A DNA stretch of 64,000 bases from Gemmatimonadota bacterium (GCA_022826005.1 JAJDVT010000062.1:32889-96888); one strand, 5' to 3'; positions 25,609 through 34,166 are shown, numbered from the stretch's first letter. Numbers and translations are program-made. Notes: a model not told the origin generated them from the letters alone.

Positions 25609-27273
25609 CTACATCCGTTGCTGCAAGATCTCGCGGGCGGCAAGTTGGCCTGGGGCACCCGTGACCCCGCCGCCGGGATGGGTGCCGGAACCGCACAGGA
25701 AGAGTCGCTCCACCGGCGTCCTGTAGCGGGCCCAACCCGCGATCGGGCGCATGAAGAGGAGTTGGTCGAGGCCCATCTGGCCGTGGTACTCGTCGCCGCG
25801 CGTTAGGCCGAGTTCGGTCTCGAGGTCGAGTGGGGTGAGGAGGTGGTGGTCGAGGATGCGTTCGCGCGTGCCGGGGAGGTATTCGTCGAGGGTGGCGAGG
25901 GTGGTGGAGAGGAGGGCGTCGCGGGTGGTTTCGGAGGCCCAGCCGGTGTCCGGTGGGGAGGGCGATGGCTGCTGCGGCCGAGGGTGTCTGGTCTCGCCCG
26001 GCTGTCCGGTTTCGCCGGGACGCCCGGCTCCGGAGGGCCGAAGCTGGAAGGGCGCGTAGCGGATCTGGATGCAGGCGATGTGGCGGCCGGCCGGCGCGAG
26101 GGTTGGGTCGTGGAGTGTGGGGATTACGATATCGAGGTGCGGGCGTGCCGAGAAGCGGCCGTACTTGGCGTCGTCGCTGGCGCGCTCGAGGTAGTCGAGG
26201 GAGGGGGCGACGAGCGTGTGGCCGGCGAGGCGGCGGGCGGCATCGGGGAGAGGTGGGAGGGCGTCGAGGAGGAGGTGCAGGATGGCGGTCGTTCCGCTCA
26301 TCCGGATGTTGGCCACCCTGCGGTTGAACTCGGGGCCCAGGCGGGGGGCGCCCACCAGATTGAAGAAGGTGCGGCGGGGATCGGCGCCGGAGACCACGCA
26401 ACGGGCGGGGATCTCCTCGCCGCCGGCGAGCACGACGCCGATTGCGGCCCCGTCCTCGACGAGAATGTGCTCCACTTCGGCGCCGGTGCGAATCTCGGCC
26501 CCATGTGTGCGGGCTGCCGCGGCCAGCGCGGTGGAGAGCGCGCCGATCCCTCCTTTCGCGAAGGCCGTGGAGCGGAAGCCGTGGGGGTCGGTGCCCGTGG
26601 CGTGGTACAGCATGCGGAAAGCGCCGCCCATCGCGCTCGGGCCGTGGCTGGCGCCGAGCAGGGCGGTCGTGCCGAGCAGCCCCTTGAGTGCGTCGTCGGC
26701 GAACCAGTCGTCGAGGAGGTCGCGGGCGGGGAGGGGGAGGACGCGCAGCAGCTCCACGATGGTGCGCCGGCCGAGCCGGGCCGCCTGCAGCAGGGGCCGC
26801 AGGAGGCGGAGGCGTTCCCGCGCGGTGAGGTCGTGAAGGGGCGGGGCGGGGTGGCGGAGGTCGATCCGCAGCGCGCGGGCCATCTTGCGCAGGTAGGCGG
26901 CCCATTCCGGGAAGCGGGCCGCGTCGGCCTCGTTGTGACGCGCGATCTCGTCCCGCGTCCGGGCCGGGTCACGCCAGAGCGTGAGCGATTCGCTGCCGCC
27001 GAGAAGCGATGTCGCCACGGCGGGGGGGCGAACCCACTCGAGGCCATGGGCGCCCAGCCCGAGATCCGCGACGATGTCGCCCCGGAAAAGACCCGCGTCC
27101 TGCGCAGCGACGTTCGCGCTGCAACCCGGGAAGATCTCTTCGGTCGCGGCGGCGCCCCCGAGAACTTCGCGCCGCTCGAGCACCAGCACCCGGCGGCCCT
27201 TTCGAGCGAGCAAAGCGGCGGTCACGAGCGCGTTGTGGCCCGCGCCGACGATGACGGCGTCGTGGCGCTTCAT
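25609..27273 (-). CDS. FAD-dependent phytoene desaturase-like oxidoreductase (second of a pair)
   Basis: The 554-residue protein has an N-terminal dinucleotide fold (DAVIVGAGHNALVTAALLAR with GxGxxx, then VLVLERREVLGGAAATEE), a middle region with LDDWFADDALKGLLG, and the C-terminal LFLCGSGTHPGGGVTGAPG FAD signature. This is the COG1233/PYROXD2-type family; substrate unknown. Its ATG at 27273 overlaps the stop of the upstream paralogue (ATGA). A Pro/Gly/Gln-rich insert (about residues 425-450) interrupts the otherwise conserved domain. Confidence 0.85.
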   Translation of the reverse strand: MKRHDAVIVGAGHNALVTAALLARKGRRVLVLERREVLGGAAATEEIFPGCSANVAAQDAGLFRGDIVADLGLGAHGLEWVRPPAVATSLLGGSESLTLWRDPARTRDEIARHNEADAARFPEWAAYLRKMARALRIDLRHPAPPLHDLTARERLRLLRPLLQAARLGRRTIVELLRVLPLPARDLLDDWFADDALKGLLGTTALLGASHGPSAMGGAFRMLYHATGTDPHGFRSTAFAKGGIGALSTALAAAARTHGAEIRTGAEVEHILVEDGAAIGVVLAGGEEIPARCVVSGADPRRTFFNLVGAPRLGPEFNRRVANIRMSGTTAILHLLLDALPPLPDAARRLAGHTLVAPSLDYLERASDDAKYGRFSARPHLDIVIPTLHDPTLAPAGRHIACIQIRYAPFQLRPSGAGRPGETGQPGETRHPRPQQPSPSPPDTGWASETTRDALLSTTLATLDEYLPGTRERILDHHLLTPLDLETELGLTRGDEYHGQMGLDQLLFMRPIAGWARYRTPVERLFLCGSGTHPGGGVTGAPGQLAAREILQQRM

Positions 27274-28865
27274 TGCGGGCGCCCCCGTCCCAAGTCTCCC
27301 ATCACCACGCCCGCCGCCAGCTTGCCCGGCGCCCCCATGATCCCCCCGCCCGGGTGCGTCCCCGACCCGCACTGGTAGTACCCCTTCACCGGCGTCCGAT
27401 ACTTCGCGTACCCCGCCACCGGCCGCAGGAAGAACAGCTGCGACGGCGTGAGCTCGCCCTGGAAGATGTTCCCCTGCGAGAGACCCGTGGTGCGCTCGAT
27501 GTCCAGCGGCGTCACCACCTGACGGTGCAGGATGATGTCCTTCAGGTTGGGGACATACCGGGCCAGCGTGTCGATGACCGTGTCGCCGAAGGCCTCGCGT
27601 TTCTCGTCCCAGGTCCCTTTGCGGAGCTCGTAGGGCGCGTACTGGACGAAGCACGACATGACGTGCTTGCCGGGCGGCGCCATCCCCGGATCGATCGCCG
27701 AGGGGATGACGATGTCGATGTACGGCTCGCGCGAGAAGTCGCCGTACTTGGCGTCGTCGTAGGCACGTTCCAGGTAATCGATCGAGGGGCTGATCGAGAC
27801 GGCGCCTCGCAGGTGGGGACCGTGGCCGGGCATGCAGCTGAAATCCGGGGCCGCAGCGAGCGCCAGATTCACCTTGCCGGAGGAGCCGCGGAAGCGGTAG
27901 CCGCGCACGCCCTGCAGCACGTCGTCGGGGAGTTCGCCCTCGTCGACCAGGTCGAGGAAGGTGCGGCGCGGGTCGAGGCTCGAGGAGACCGCCTTCGCGC
28001 GCAATTCGTCGCCGTTGGCCAGGGCAACGCCCGTGGCCCGTCCGTTCTTCACCAGCACCCGCGCAACCGGCGCGTCCGTCCGAATCTCGGCCCCCGCCTG
28101 GCGCGCGGCCGAAGCGATCGCCTGCGCTACGGCCCCGGTCCCGCCCCTGGCGAACCCCCACGCCCGGAAGTGCCCGTCGATCTCGCCCATGTAGTGGTGC
28201 AGCAGCACATACGCCGTCCCGGGCGAACGCGGTCCCAGGAAGGTGCCGATGATCCCGCTCGCCGACAGCGTCGCCTTCAGCACATCGGTCTCGAACCACT
28301 CGTCCAGAAAGTCGGCGGCGCTCATCGTCATCAGCTTGACGAGCAGGTGCAGCTGGTCGGGTTCGAGGCCGAGGAAGTGCCGGCCGAGGCGGAGCAGGCC
28401 GGCGATGTCGCCGGGGGCCAGCCGGGCGGGATCGGGGGGCACGATGTCCAGCAGGTACTTCACGGCGCGCGCCATGTAGAAGAGCGAGCGGCCGTAGTCG
28501 TCGTAGGCCTCGGCGTCGCGGATCGAGAAACGGGCGATTTCGCGCCAGGTGCGGTAGTGGTCGGCGTCGCGGTAGAGACGGTCGCCATCCGGCAGCGGGG
28601 TGAGGGTGCTCTCGAGCGGCAGGATGGCGAGGCCGTGCCGGGGAAGGTCCAGCTCGCGGATGATCTCCGGGCGCATCAGGCTGACCACGTACGAGAAGAC
28701 GCTGTACCTGAAGCCGGGGAAGATCTCCTCGGTGACGGTGGCGCCGCCGACGAGGGGCCGCGCCTCCAGCACGCACACGTCGAGGCCGGCGCGCGCCAGG
28801 TAGGCCGCGTGGACGAGGCCGTTGTGACCGCCGCCGATCACGATGACATCGTATCGCTTGGTCAT
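27270..28865 (-). CDS. FAD-dependent phytoene desaturase-like oxidoreductase (first of a pair)
   Basis: The 531-residue protein begins KRYDVIVIGGGHNGLVHAAY, a classic FAD-binding fold, followed by CVLEARPLVGGATVTEE, GGTGAVAQAIASAA, and ending with YYQCGSGTHPGGGIMGAPG. It is a full-length paralogue of the downstream gene, sharing DWF/EWF-ETD, SLDYLERA-DDAKYG-FS and DIVIP blocks. The pair is joined by a 4-base overlap, suggesting a heterodimer or two-step oxidation. Carotenoid partners (crtB, crtE) are absent, so PYROXD2-like function is as likely as carotenoid desaturation. Confidence 0.87.
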   Translation of the reverse strand: MTKRYDVIVIGGGHNGLVHAAYLARAGLDVCVLEARPLVGGATVTEEIFPGFRYSVFSYVVSLMRPEIIRELDLPRHGLAILPLESTLTPLPDGDRLYRDADHYRTWREIARFSIRDAEAYDDYGRSLFYMARAVKYLLDIVPPDPARLAPGDIAGLLRLGRHFLGLEPDQLHLLVKLMTMSAADFLDEWFETDVLKATLSASGIIGTFLGPRSPGTAYVLLHHYMGEIDGHFRAWGFARGGTGAVAQAIASAARQAGAEIRTDAPVARVLVKNGRATGVALANGDELRAKAVSSSLDPRRTFLDLVDEGELPDDVLQGVRGYRFRGSSGKVNLALAAAPDFSCMPGHGPHLRGAVSISPSIDYLERAYDDAKYGDFSREPYIDIVIPSAIDPGMAPPGKHVMSCFVQYAPYELRKGTWDEKREAFGDTVIDTLARYVPNLKDIILHRQVVTPLDIERTTGLSQGNIFQGELTPSQLFFLRPVAGYAKYRTPVKGYYQCGSGTHPGGGIMGAPGKLAAGVVMGDLGRGRPQ

Positions 28866-28895
28866 CGTGGTCGGGGACCTTCGTCAAGCCTTGCG

Positions 28896-29216
28896 CTACC
28901 GCGGGACCGCATCGCGCGCCCGAATGTCCTCCCGCCGTCCGCGTGCCCTTCGCGCCTGTGCAAGCTCATAGCTCGCCTGCATCCGCATCCAGTGATCCGC
29001 GGTACCCCAACCGAGGGCTTCCAACGCGAGGGCCATGTTCGCCGAGACGCCAGCCTTGCCGTTCAGGAGTCGCGACAGGGTCCCCCGCTCGCAACCCAGG
29101 CGGGCAGCCGTCCGTGTCACGTTCCATCCGACCTCGTCCATGCTCTCGCGGACCAGTTCGCCCAAATGCGGGGGGTTCAGCATCGCGCCCACGCGCTCGC
29201 CGCGAATGCTGTTCAT
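28896..29216 (-). CDS. higA: HigA-family antitoxin (toxin partner degraded)
   Basis: The 106-residue protein has the HigA-type XRE helix-turn-helix: NPPHLGELVRESMDEVG, then TRTAARLGCERGTLSRLLNGKAGVS and ALGWGTADHWMRMQASYEL. AAGGAGG stands eight bases before the ATG at 29216. In the HigBA arrangement the toxin gene lies immediately upstream, and here only the higB 3' end remains (29234-29317). It could still act as a stand-alone repressor or cross-antitoxin. Confidence 0.85.
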   Translation of the reverse strand: MNSIRGERVGAMLNPPHLGELVRESMDEVGWNVTRTAARLGCERGTLSRLLNGKAGVSANMALALEALGWGTADHWMRMQASYELAQARRARGRREDIRARDAVPR

Positions 29217-29233
29217 GATCTATCCTCCTTCGT

Positions 29234-29317
29234 TCAGTGGTAATCTACCAGATCCACATCCACGGCCTCGCCCTCCTCGAAGCGGAACACCACGCTCCTC
29301 GGCCAGCGGCCGGGCGT
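29234..29317 (-). pseudogene. higB toxin 3' remnant
   Basis: Just upstream of higA the minus strand encodes TPGRWPRSVVFRFEEGEAVD and ends in the VDYH that closes HigB/RelE-type toxins. About 60 N-terminal residues of the normal ~92 are absent. An ATG near 29376 could start a 46-codon orphan frame with unrelated N-terminal sequence. The reading rests on comparison with the intact HigB at 33718, which ends CDVEIVDYH. Confidence 0.65.
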
Positions 29318-29677
29318 GGATTGCGTGCGGCCAGTACGAAGGCAGCGGATATGGTTCGCATGCGGCTTCATGACTTCACCCGGGAGGCCTGCCGACGCTT
29401 CAGGAAGTGGAAGCCGGCTCGAACCGCAGACGACGAATCGCTGATTCTCAACGTTTACTCGAAGTTCTGACCAGACCCACCCACCACGTCGCTGACGATC
29501 TCATGCTGGTGGCTCGGCAGATAGCGCGTGATGTCGGTAGGCGTATGGGCGATCATCGGCCTTGCCGTGCGCGGTGCCCGGGTGGCGTCATCCGCGGAGT
29601 GCCGGGCTTCCGGAGCCGGCGGCCCTTTGTGAAGTCTTTCACAAGCCCATGCGTTCCTGGGATAGCCGTTCATGGCG
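29318..29677. other. Intergenic region with a Rex-type palindrome
   Basis: These 360 bases between the higB remnant and the GcvT-like gene contain no supported gene; a 72-codon minus-strand frame at 29455-29673 lacks family similarity. The notable site is the palindrome at 29627-29644. Confidence 0.5.
29627..29644. promoter_or_regulatory. Perfect Rex-type operator palindrome
   Basis: TTGTGAAGTCTTTCACAA fits the Rex redox-repressor consensus TTGTGAA-N4-TTCACAA exactly, and also the CRP-like TGTGA-N6-TCACA. It lies downstream of the minus-strand GcvT-like gene and well upstream of the higB remnant, so its target is not obvious. A second copy differing only in the spacer is at 43600. Confidence 0.5.
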
Positions 29678-30871
29678 TCAGCTCCGCTTCCGCGCCGGGT
29701 CGAAGAACGGCGTCTTCACCACGCGAGCCGGAACGGTGTGCCGCACGAATTCCACCGTCAGCTCGAACTTCACGCTGCGGCCCGGCCGCGCGACCTCCCG
29801 CCGTATCGTCGCCAGCGCGATGTACTTCTTGAGGATCGGCGAGAACGTGGAACTCGTCACGTACCCCACCTGCTTGCCGCCGGCGTAGATCGGCACCGGC
29901 TCCCGCGAGGCCCGTCCCGCCACCAGCGGCGGCAGCCCCACCGCCGCGAAGCGCTTCTCGATGTGCGGCCAGTCGACCTCCAGCCCGGCGAACGCCCACT
30001 CCGACGGCGCGTCCGCCTCCCGCGCCAGCGCCCTGCTCCCGACGAAATCGCGTCCCGGCCGCGGCTGCACCGCCCACCCCAGCCCCGCCTCGTACGGCGA
30101 CGACTTCCGCGACTCGATCAGCGCCGTCCACGCGGAGACGTAGTCCACGTCCTTAAGCAGCAGCCCCGCCTCGATTCGCGCCACATCCAGCGCGTCGAGG
30201 CCGGCCGGCGCGAGACCGTACCCGCGCCCCACCTCGGCCAGCGCGTCCCAGACCCCCAGCGCATCCTCGGCGCCCACCCAGATCTCGTACCCCAGGTCCC
30301 CCGTGTATCCGGTCCGCGTGACCGTCACCGGGGCCGCACCGATGCTCCCCACGGCCAGCCCGAAAAAGGGAAGCGCGGCGACATCCGCACCCGTCACCAC
30401 CCGCTCCAGAATCTCCCGCGATGTCGGACCCTGCAGCGCCAGCGCGGCAAGATCGAGCGTGACGTCGCGAACGCGCACATCCATCCCCAGCGCACAGTCC
30501 TCGAACCAGCGCAGGCACGGGTCGGCCGACGTGACCCGGAAGGTGTCCGCACCAAAGCGCTGCACCGTCCCGTCGTCGATCATCTTCCCCGCCTCGTCGC
30601 ACCAGGGCGTGTAGAGCACCTTGCCCACCGGGCAGTCGAGCGCGTCGCGGGTCACCACCCGGTCCACCAGGGCTGCAGCGTCGGAGCCGCTGACCGCGTA
30701 CTTCCGCAGCGGCGAGACGTCGAACAGCGCCGCCCCGCTGCGCACCGCGTAGTACTCGTACTCGTGGCCGGGCTCGTAGCTCAGCGCGCTCGCATACCCC
30801 GACCAGTTGCGCCACCGGCGGCTGTGACAGAGGGCGGCGGTGCGAGGGTGGAAGGGGGTCTCGACGAGCAT
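29678..30871 (-). CDS. GcvT-family aminomethyltransferase-like protein
   Basis: The 397-residue protein is a folate-binding GcvT-family enzyme: RSGAALFDVSPLRKYAVSG, ALQGPTSREIL, TRTGYTGDLGYEIWVG and LDALDVARIEAGLLL are hallmark blocks, and the C-terminal barrel (VGYVTSSTFSP) is present. True glycine-cleavage T-proteins normally travel with gcvH and gcvP, which are absent, so this is more likely a stand-alone demethylase (for example of dimethylglycine, sarcosine or DMSP). The substrate cannot be read from sequence alone. Its upstream region carries the 23-bp-period repeats. Confidence 0.8.
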   Translation of the reverse strand: MLVETPFHPRTAALCHSRRWRNWSGYASALSYEPGHEYEYYAVRSGAALFDVSPLRKYAVSGSDAAALVDRVVTRDALDCPVGKVLYTPWCDEAGKMIDDGTVQRFGADTFRVTSADPCLRWFEDCALGMDVRVRDVTLDLAALALQGPTSREILERVVTGADVAALPFFGLAVGSIGAAPVTVTRTGYTGDLGYEIWVGAEDALGVWDALAEVGRGYGLAPAGLDALDVARIEAGLLLKDVDYVSAWTALIESRKSSPYEAGLGWAVQPRPGRDFVGSRALAREADAPSEWAFAGLEVDWPHIEKRFAAVGLPPLVAGRASREPVPIYAGGKQVGYVTSSTFSPILKKYIALATIRREVARPGRSVKFELTVEFVRHTVPARVVKTPFFDPARKRS

Positions 30872-30890
30872 GGGGGAAGTTTAGCCCTTC

Positions 30891-30974
30891 GCCGAATGTC
30901 TGTCTCCGCGACAGTTGAAATCTTGTCTGCGTTCTCGTTGAAATCCTGTCTCTAAGGGCGTTGAAATCTTGTCT
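30891..30974. repeat. Array of 15-bp direct repeats with 23-bp period upstream of the GcvT-like gene
   Basis: GTTGAAATCTTGTCT occurs at 30914 and 30960, and with one change at 30937, so the three copies are spaced exactly 23 bp. A degenerate fourth (9 of 15 positions) lies one further period away at 30891. The array stands 20-103 bp ahead of the minus-strand GcvT-like start. Regularly phased short repeats suggest an activator or repressor binding array. Confidence 0.65.
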
Positions 30975-30992
30975 CTCCCTGTTGGCTCCGGC

Positions 30993-32252
30993 CTACGCCA
31001 GCCCCCCCACAACCCCCAGCAACCGGTCCACGTCCCCCTGGTTGTTGAACATCCCCACGGCGGCGCGCAATAACGCCCCGTTCTCCTGGAAGGTCACCGC
31101 CACCCCCTCATCCGCCAGCGCCCCCGCCAGCGCTTCATGATCCAGCCCGTGATAAAAGCTGACGATCGCCGACGGGTTGCCCGGCGGAGTGAACATCCGC
31201 ATCCCCAGCGCCTGGGCCCCCTCCCGCAGTTGCCCGGCCAGCGCATGCGTGTGCGCCGCGATTCGGTCCACTCCCACGCCCTCCAGGAACTCCAGCGCCG
31301 CATCCATCGCCGTCACGGGCCCGTATGCCGGATTCGCGTACTCCAGCTTCCCCGCGTCCTCCTTGAGCCGGAAGCTGTGCCCCTCCAGCGACTCGGCGAC
31401 CTGCCGGTGACCCCATCGGTCCGGCGTCATCCACTCCAGGTGCTCGCGCCGCACGTAGAACGGGGCGCAGCCGAAGTCGGCGTGCAGCCACTTGTACCCG
31501 TTGCCGCAGGCGAAGTCGACGTTTTCGTCGTGCAGATTGGTGGGGAAGGTGCCCCAGGCCTGGATCGCGTCCGCGTACAGATAGGCGTCGTGCGAATGGG
31601 CCAGATCGGCCAGCGGCGGCAGGTCGTAGCGGAAACCATTCCGGTTGGAGACCCACGCAACGCTGATGAGCCGCGTCCGCGCGTCGGTGTGCGCCGCGAA
31701 GTCGTCGACCGTCACCACGCCATCCGTCGGCGGAATGATCCTGACCTCGACCCCGGCCCGCCGCTCCAGTTCCCTGTACAGCACGAAGGTCGTGGTGAAG
31801 TGCAGCTCGTCGATGACGACGTTGTCGCCGGCCCGCCAGTCCATCGCGCTCACGATGATGTTCTCGGCGCCGCTGGTCGCATAGAGGAACGCGAGCTCGT
31901 CTTCGTCGGCGCCGAAGAGCGACGCGAAGCGGGTGCGGGCGCTGGCGATGGCCTGCCGTCCCGCACTGGTGTTGCGGCGCACCATCTTCTCGTCCGCGTA
32001 TGCGTGCAAGGCGTCGCGCACGGGAATCGGCAGCGGACCCACCGAGGCCGTGTTGAGGTACGCCAGCTCCGCGGTGACGGGGAAGTCCCTCCGCACGCCA
32101 AGCGGATCGTCCGCCCCGCCAGCGGACGGCGCATTCCCCGCGGCCGATCCCTCCGCGGTCGAGCCGGATTCGACGCAACCGGCAGCTGGAATCGTGGCAA
32201 GTCCAGCCGCCGCCGTCGTCTTGAGGAAGGTCCTGCGACTGAGTCGGTTCAT
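30993..32252 (-). CDS. Tat-exported class V aminotransferase-fold (isopenicillin-N-epimerase-like) lipoprotein
   Basis: The 419-residue protein starts with a twin-arginine signal (SRRTFLKTT) and a lipobox-like AAGC (Cys26), then a type I PLP fold: AYLNTASVGPLP, FLYATSGAENI, D228 in YLYADAIQAWG and the PLP lysine K254 in NGYKWLHADFG. Class V members include cysteine desulfurases and isopenicillin N epimerases. Export of a folded PLP enzyme through Tat is uncommon but consistent with the motif. GGAG precedes the ATG at 32252. It is divergent from cysD, 169 bases away. Confidence 0.85.
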   Translation of the reverse strand: MNRLSRRTFLKTTAAAGLATIPAAGCVESGSTAEGSAAGNAPSAGGADDPLGVRRDFPVTAELAYLNTASVGPLPIPVRDALHAYADEKMVRRNTSAGRQAIASARTRFASLFGADEDELAFLYATSGAENIIVSAMDWRAGDNVVIDELHFTTTFVLYRELERRAGVEVRIIPPTDGVVTVDDFAAHTDARTRLISVAWVSNRNGFRYDLPPLADLAHSHDAYLYADAIQAWGTFPTNLHDENVDFACGNGYKWLHADFGCAPFYVRREHLEWMTPDRWGHRQVAESLEGHSFRLKEDAGKLEYANPAYGPVTAMDAALEFLEGVGVDRIAAHTHALAGQLREGAQALGMRMFTPPGNPSAIVSFYHGLDHEALAGALADEGVAVTFQENGALLRAAVGMFNNQGDVDRLLGVVGGLA

Positions 32253-32390
32253 GGCTTTTCTCCGGTTCCGGCAGCTTGCCGGAAGTGTGCTGGCAGCCCG
32301 CGGACCCAACCCCCGCGGCATTCGAGCGTCGATGCGTCCACGCCGGGCCGCTTCGCTCACCCGGCCGTAATGTAATGAACGCTTTACCAA

Positions 32391-32409
32391 TTGTCGTATC
32401 TTCTTTACA
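32391..32409 (+). promoter_or_regulatory. Conserved motif ahead of cysD
   Basis: TTGTCGTATCTTCTTTACA lies 12 bases before the cysD start, in the divergent cysD/aminotransferase gap. A 17-of-19 match occurs in inverse orientation at 36060-36078, past the 3' end of cysNC. The similarity extends outward (TTAC four bases before TTGTCG in both). It is probably a binding site of a local regulator. Confidence 0.5.
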
Positions 32410-32421
32410 GTTTACGTCCTC

Positions 32422-33378
32422 GTGGCTCCGCTCCCGACCGCAAGAGACCATCAACCCGGGTTCACTCCGCTGACTTCCAGCCGCAATCCCTGGCTCGCCG
32501 CCCTCGAATCCGAGGCCATCGAGATCATCCGCGAGGGCATCGCCGCCGCCGTTCGTCCCGTGATGCTCTACTCGATCGGGAAGGATTCGTCGGTGCTGCT
32601 GCACCTCGCACTCAAGGCGTTCTGGCCCGCGCCCCCGCCGATGCCCCTCCTGCACGTCGACACGACCTGGAAGTTCCGCGAGATGATCGCCTTTCGGGAC
32701 CGGGCGGCAGCGCAGGGCGGGGTGGAACTCGTCGTGCACACCAACCGGGAGGGAGTGGCAGCGGGGGTCACCTCGTTCACCCACGGGTCCGACCGCTACA
32801 CGGAGGTGATGAAGACCGTGGCGCTCCGGCAGGCGCTGGACGTCGGGCGCTACGACATCGTCTTCGTGGGCGCGCGCCGCGACGAGGAGAAGTCACGGGC
32901 CAAGGAACGGGTCTTTTCGCATCGCAACGCGCAGCACCATTGGGACCCCAGGGCGCAGAGGCCGGAGCTTTGGAACCTCTACAATACCCGCCTGGGCCCG
33001 GGCGAATCGCTCCGGGTGGCCCCACTGTCCCACTGGACGGAAGCCGACATCTGGCGCTACATCGCGGCCGAGGAGATCCCCATCGTGCCGCTCTACTACG
33101 CCGCCGAGCGTCCCGTGGTCGAGCGCGACGGGCAGTGGATCATGGTCGACGACGATCGCATGCCCCTGCACCCGGGCGAGGCCCCGCAAATGCGCCGCGT
33201 GCGCTTCCGGACGCTGGGGTGCTACCCGCTGACCGCCGCCATTGAAAGCGAAGCGGACACGCTGGAAGCGATCATCGCCGAGACCCTGGCGGCCGACCAT
33301 TCGGAGCGCGCTGGGCGCCTCATCGACCACGACGGCGAGGCTTCCATGGAGCGAAAGAAGAGGGAGGGCTACTTCTGA
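32422..33378 (+). CDS. cysD: Sulfate adenylyltransferase subunit 2
   Basis: The 318-residue protein is CysD, which with the GTPase CysN makes APS from sulfate and ATP. Visible blocks are the PP-loop [58 protein letters not shown] and the C-terminal [11 protein letters not shown] and [10 protein letters not shown]. The GTG start lacks a clear ribosome site. CysD and CysN are normally adjacent; here a higBA module on the opposite strand separates them by about 800 bases. Confidence 0.95.
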   Translation: MAPLPTARDHQPGFTPLTSSRNPWLAALESEAIEIIREGIAAAVRPVMLYSIGKDSSVLLHLALKAFWPAPPPMPLLHVDTTWKFREMIAFRDRAAAQGGVELVVHTNREGVAAGVTSFTHGSDRYTEVMKTVALRQALDVGRYDIVFVGARRDEEKSRAKERVFSHRNAQHHWDPRAQRPELWNLYNTRLGPGESLRVAPLSHWTEADIWRYIAAEEIPIVPLYYAAERPVVERDGQWIMVDDDRMPLHPGEAPQMRRVRFRTLGCYPLTAAIESEADTLEAIIAETLAADHSERAGRLIDHDGEASMERKKREGYF

Positions 33379-33380
33379 AG
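33358..33380 (+). repeat. Left copy of the 23-bp direct repeat flanking higBA
   Basis: The last codons of cysD, from AAGAGGGAGGGC to TGAAG, recur at 34167-34189 with 20 of 23 positions identical. The copies bracket higBA and mark the split between cysD and cysNC. Confidence 0.65.
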
Positions 33381-33399
33381 ATCAGTGTCGCGCCCTTTT

Positions 33400-33705
33400 C
33401 TATACCACCACCTGCCGGGGGGTGACTCGCTCGGCGATCTCGCGGCCCGCCTCGATTTCCGCTCGGCGAAGCTCCCAGGTCTTCTGCAGATTCAACCAGA
33501 GCTGTGGCGTCGTCCCGAAATACCTGGCCAGCCGTAACGCCGTATCGGCGCTAACCCCCCTTTGCCCGTTGAGAATCATCGTGACCCGGTTGACCGGCAC
33601 TCCGAGCGCCTTCGACAGCGCGTTGGCCGACAGCCCGAGCTCGTCGAGTTCCTCGCGGAGGATTTCGCCCGGGTGCACCGGCCTCATCCCGTTCTTCGCG
33701 TTCAT
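33400..33705 (-). CDS. higA: HigA antitoxin
   Basis: The 101-residue HigA has the typical MRPVHPGEILREELDELG start, the XRE helix-turn-helix LSANALSKALGVPVNRVTMI with LNGQRGVSADTALRLARYFG, and the closing PQLWLNLQKTWELRRAE. GGGGAG precedes the ATG. It follows higB by 12 bases, toxin first, the usual HigBA order. The pair is intact. Confidence 0.92.
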   Translation of the reverse strand: MNAKNGMRPVHPGEILREELDELGLSANALSKALGVPVNRVTMILNGQRGVSADTALRLARYFGTTPQLWLNLQKTWELRRAEIEAGREIAERVTPRQVVV

Positions 33706-33717
33706 CTCACGCTCCCC

Positions 33718-33996
33718 TCAGTGATAGTCCACGATCTCGACATCGCACGGCCCGTCGTCGGTCCAACGGAAGCAGACGCGCCACTGCACGTTGATCCGGA
33801 TGCTGTGCTGACCGGCGCGGTCGCCTCGCAGTGCTTCAAGCCGGTTGCTCGGCAGCGCGGCCAGGTCGCCGAGCGTCTCCGCGCTGTCCAGCAGGGTCAG
33901 CCGGCGCACCGCCTGATCGGAAAACCCGTGAAACGCGGCGACACGCCGACCTTCGAAGAACCGTCGCGTCCTCCGGTCTCTGAAGCTTCGTATCAT
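33718..33996 (-). CDS. higB: HigB toxin
   Basis: The 92-residue toxin is of normal HigB (RelE-like ribosome-dependent mRNase) length: IRSFRDRRTRRFFEG, LRRL-like helix LTLLDSAETLGDLAAL, NRLEALRGDRAGQHSIRIN, then VQWRVCFRW and ending VEIVDYH. I chose the ATG at 33996, which makes the protein start at the conserved I-x-S-F motif. This intact copy is the reference for the two toxin remnants at 29234 and 40766. Confidence 0.9.
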   Translation of the reverse strand: MIRSFRDRRTRRFFEGRRVAAFHGFSDQAVRRLTLLDSAETLGDLAALPSNRLEALRGDRAGQHSIRINVQWRVCFRWTDDGPCDVEIVDYH

Positions 33997-34166
33997 GTGG
34001 ATCCGAATGTACGCCCTGTTACGGACTCCGTAAAGGGCTGCTGCGGCCCTTGGCTGCGAGGTGCGGACCTGACAGCTTGCCATACTGAAGGCGATGCCTC
34101 GGCCTCGGCCAGCGAGACGTACGGTTAGAGATGATGGTATCGAACGCCGTCGGATTGAAGGATCAC

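Noticed and set aside
25609..28887. A single 1092-residue fused oxidoreductase
   Set aside because: The N-terminal half of that frame is antiphase to the well-supported gene at 27270; the real gene starts at 27273.
28896..29216. Intact HigBA module
   Set aside because: Only the last ~28 codons of higB are present.
29678..30871. Glycine-cleavage T-protein with a confident gcvT symbol
   Set aside because: No gcvH or gcvP is nearby and the family includes several demethylases, so no symbol is given.
30891..30974. CRISPR array
   Set aside because: Repeats are only 15 bp with 8-bp spacers and no cas genes; they look like binding boxes.
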